Of a stretch of DNA of 18,657 nt, positions 15,905 to 18,657 are shown piece after piece (the first letter of the stretch is position 1; the number at the start of each line of letters is the position of its first letter). The notes under the pieces were generated by a model. The model saw nothing but the letters and a program-made list of their open reading frames with translations, searched no databases and had not been told where the DNA came from. The translations under genes and the position numbers were made by a program. Origin of the DNA: Methylococcaceae bacterium NSM2-1. GTDB taxonomy: Bacteria; Pseudomonadota; Gammaproteobacteria; Methylococcales; Methylomonadaceae. The stretch spans positions 1 through 18,657 of the forward strand of contig NQJI01000018.1 of the NCBI GenBank assembly GCA_002256705.1, written 5' to 3'.

Positions 15905-16008
15905 TTAAGGTTTCATCGGGTTTACTGGATCTGTATTAGTCAATCCTGGCGATTAATGACGCTTCTGCAAACCCGCTTATCGCGCAGGCCTGATTCTCAT
16001 CCGGTGCA

Positions 16009-18657
16009 TTAACCAGGACTTTTTTCCGGAGATAATGATGACAGATCGAAATTATGCATAACCGAGCGCACATGGATGTCCCGCTGCGGATATGGAATTT
16101 CTATTTTATTTTCACGCAAGGCTTTTTCAAGGCGAATGTGCAAATCGTGTGTAGCGGGCAATCGGTTTGACAATTCACTGACAAAAATACGAATGGAGAA
16201 ATTCAATGAACTCTCGCCAAAACCATCTATCATTACACTTGGCGCTGGTTCCGCGAGTATAAGCGGAGTTGATCGTACTGTGTCAATCATAACTTTTAGA
16301 GCCAGTTCAATATCAGAACCATAGGCAATACTGATGGGAATGACGACTCGGGTTACTGTGTCAGTTAAAGTCCAATTTACCAACTGACTGGTGATAAAGG
16401 TTTTATTAGGAACAATCAGTTCTTTTGCATCCCAGTCGATAAGCGTGGTGGCGCGCATTTGAATACGACTGACTTTGCCGCTAACATTGCCAATAGTTAC
16501 GGTATCGCCGACCCGGATCGGCCGTTCAAACAGCAGGATAATCCCCGATACCAGATTGGCAAAAATTTCCTGCAAACCAAAACCCAGTCCGACACTGAGA
16601 GCAGCAACCAGCCACTGCACCTGGGACCAACTGCCGCCCAGTTCATTAGCTACACTAATAAAGCCTATGGCAACTAAAATGTACTTTGCCAGCTGGTTAA
16701 CCGCATAACGGCCACCCGCTTCTATCGACAAACGTCTGAATACTAATAATTCCATGACACCGGAAAAATTTCGCACCGAAACAACGGCAATAAAAATATA
16801 CAGTCCGGCCAACATCAGATTGGTCAAGGTTACCGGTTGATAACTTTCCTGATTATCAACATTAACCAGATGCTGCCAGAGCTCAATACGATCCAGAAAG
16901 GAAAAAGCCGGCAATATGTTTTTCCAAATCATCCCGAAACCGATCACCAGCGTAAAACCGATAAAGACATTAAGCAACTTTATTGTTTGGGCGTTTATTT
17001 TAGGAATATCGATGAGTTGTTCATCAACGGGTAAAACTGGATCTTCTCCCCCTGGTGCAGGTTGTTTTTCAGTAAGCTCAGCGGCTTTGCGTTTTTGCCT
17101 GGCATTTTTTATGGCTAACTGCCGGTTAACCAACGTTAACCAGCGAAACACCAGCGCATGAATGATGATTGTCAAAAAAATCAGCCGCAGGGTAATAATC
17201 AGTTTTTGCTCCAACTCCAAGGCACTCAAATAATAGCCTGCAACAGCAAAACCAATAATGACTACAGGTATGCAAATTACCGCCGGATACCAAATATAGC
17301 GCAATTTGGTTACCCAACTTTCAGGATTGGAGTTGATATAACTTTGTAACAAACCCCGGTTTGGATTGAGTAACCGGCCCCCAAAAACCGCCAGTACTAT
17401 CATGCCAATAATCAACGCCAAGCGCCCCAGGTTATCGCTATGCATAGATGCTTTTGATGCAGCAGTGCTGCTGATAATAAATACAGTTGGCACTACAAAA
17501 AAACGTGCCCAGGCAATTTGTTTGCGTAACAAACTCACATTGTTTTTTTGCCATTGAAAATGTTTACGCGCTATACCCTCATCTGCAAATAAACGATAAA
17601 AAAATTGCAGGATAAGTAGCGGTATTGCCGTGCTTTGCAAACCTTTACCAATTGCTCTGGTAAAATCGGCAACATGGATATTACTGCTCAATAACCATCC
17701 TAAATAATAGCTAAACAGCGGTATTGGTAATATCAGCATTAACGTATAGGCTAAAGCCTGTAGGGTATAATTGAAATTGTCGGTATAAATTTTTTCAACT
17801 TTAACCGAGATAGCAGTTAAATGTTGTTTTGCCCGTTTTTTACCTAGCAACAGCAACACTAGAATAAGTATCCCGATTAAAATAAAAAATGGATTATGTA
17901 TTGTTACTTTAAGGGTATCTTTAATAACTGCTATCCAGTTAAGCGGCGATAACAGCCACTTAGCCGAATGAAACAAACCGGCTATATAACTAATACTTAC
18001 AGGATCAGAGCTTTTTACCCACAGCAAATTTTCATCCAGATAGGTCGCAAACTTATTGGCCTGGCTGAGCATTTGTTGTCTGGCAAAATCAAAATCACCC
18101 AGCGTGCGCAGATAGGTGGTGTAAGTCATGGCAAGTTTATTCAGTAGTTCTTTTTGGCTGTTGAGCAAAACACGCAATTCCGCCTGTATCATCATGCGTT
18201 GCTCTACGGGCAACTTATGGTCGACCTGTTGCTCCATTATTTCCTGCAGGCCTGCATCAATGTCGTTAAGCTGTTTTTGCTTGTCTTCAATTTTAAATTG
18301 CTCAAGACTGGTTAACGCAGTTTCGTTCTCAATAGTTTCCGATTGCAGAGTGGATTGATCCTGGATAGCCAGATTACGCCGCTGCTCGCGTAGAATCTTG
18401 CCCAGTGCCGGACTTAAACCAGCCAGGCTGATTTTCTTTTCCGCGCTTTTAAAATCGTTATCAATTTCACCGGCTTTTGTTTCAACTTTGTTTTTTTGCT
18501 CTGTGTAATTTTCAATCTTGGTGGTAATTCCCTGTAAATCCCGGCTATATTGTATATTCTCCCGAGTCAGGGCTTGAATGAGGGGATGTTTTCCGGACAG
18601 TTCTTTTTCTGCTTGACTAAGGGCTGCCTGCATGTCTTTGGCTTCCTGCTGCCGACG
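16009..18657 (-). CDS. MscS-family mechanosensitive channel, large MscK-like form, partial (N-terminus beyond window)
   Basis: The frame is open from the right edge of the window to a stop at 16009, so at least 882 residues are present and the start is outside. The N-terminal part (about 200 residues here) is rich in Gln, Glu and Lys and predicted coiled coil, as in the periplasmic domain of MscK/KefA. It is followed by many membrane segments, starting with NPFFILIGILILVLLLLG. The C-terminal 280 residues hold the conserved MscS core: the pore helix ALSVGLGFGLQEIFANLVSG, then FERPIRVGDTVTI, VSRIQMRATTLIDWD and VPNKTF, then the cytoplasmic cage domain. Such channels open under membrane tension and release solutes in osmotic downshock. 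Other large MscS homologues are possible; the MscS core itself is certain. No lesion is seen. Confidence 0.92.
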   Translation of the reverse strand, partial: RRQQEAKDMQAALSQAEKELSGKHPLIQALTRENIQYSRDLQGITTKIENYTEQKNKVETKAGEIDNDFKSAEKKISLAGLSPALGKILREQRRNLAIQDQSTLQSETIENETALTSLEQFKIEDKQKQLNDIDAGLQEIMEQQVDHKLPVEQRMMIQAELRVLLNSQKELLNKLAMTYTTYLRTLGDFDFARQQMLSQANKFATYLDENLLWVKSSDPVSISYIAGLFHSAKWLLSPLNWIAVIKDTLKVTIHNPFFILIGILILVLLLLGKKRAKQHLTAISVKVEKIYTDNFNYTLQALAYTLMLILPIPLFSYYLGWLLSSNIHVADFTRAIGKGLQSTAIPLLILQFFYRLFADEGIARKHFQWQKNNVSLLRKQIAWARFFVVPTVFIISSTAASKASMHSDNLGRLALIIGMIVLAVFGGRLLNPNRGLLQSYINSNPESWVTKLRYIWYPAVICIPVVIIGFAVAGYYLSALELEQKLIITLRLIFLTIIIHALVFRWLTLVNRQLAIKNARQKRKAAELTEKQPAPGGEDPVLPVDEQLIDIPKINAQTIKLLNVFIGFTLVIGFGMIWKNILPAFSFLDRIELWQHLVNVDNQESYQPVTLTNLMLAGLYIFIAVVSVRNFSGVMELLVFRRLSIEAGGRYAVNQLAKYILVAIGFISVANELGGSWSQVQWLVAALSVGLGFGLQEIFANLVSGIILLFERPIRVGDTVTIGNVSGKVSRIQMRATTLIDWDAKELIVPNKTFITSQLVNWTLTDTVTRVVIPISIAYGSDIELALKVMIDTVRSTPLILAEPAPSVMIDGFGESSLNFSIRIFVSELSNRLPATHDLHIRLEKALRENKIEIPYPQRDIHVRSVMHNFDLSSLSPEKSPG

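Overview
The window reads as chromosomal DNA of a gammaproteobacterium, most likely a methanotroph of the Methylococcales (Methylobacter/Methylomonas-like). This is an inference from a complete hopanoid locus that includes a class III aminotransferase of the HpnO type (needed for aminohopanoids), a one-gene squalene synthase, and copper-handling CopC and CopD genes in the same gene run. No database search was possible.

Layout. Positions 1-2291 (minus strand) hold hpnH (radical SAM adenosylhopane synthase), hpnM (Ttg2D/MlaC-type periplasmic lipid carrier) and the start of mlaA (outer-membrane lipoprotein, cut by the window edge). A divergent control region of about 480 bp follows, with a perfect inverted repeat just upstream of hpnH and a good sigma70-type promoter facing right. 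Positions 2769-12279 (plus strand) run squalene synthase, shc, hpnG, a gap of about 400 bp, then hpnO-like aminotransferase, copC, copD and dxs. Together they cover isoprenoid precursor supply (dxs), squalene formation, cyclisation to hopene, side-chain addition and trimming (HpnH, HpnG), amination (HpnO) and probable lipid movement to the outer membrane (HpnM, MlaA). CopC/CopD are the surprising insertion.

The dxs gene is broken: a deletion of about 56 nt removes roughly 18 conserved residues and shifts the frame. From 12.3 kb on the window is ordinary housekeeping mixed with non-coding or decaying DNA: a coaD-ferredoxin pair (minus), a VOC/glyoxalase-fold protein (plus), a DUF861-type cupin broken by a one-base frameshift (minus), a flavin reductase-domain protein (plus), and a large MscS/MscK-type channel that runs off the right edge (minus). 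The spacers between these genes carry hairpins, a REP-like palindrome and several short protein-like reading frames that may be remnants.

The points most worth following are the broken dxs copy, the frameshifted cupin, the lipid-trafficking pair beside hpnH, and the copper genes co-directional with hopanoid and isoprenoid genes.
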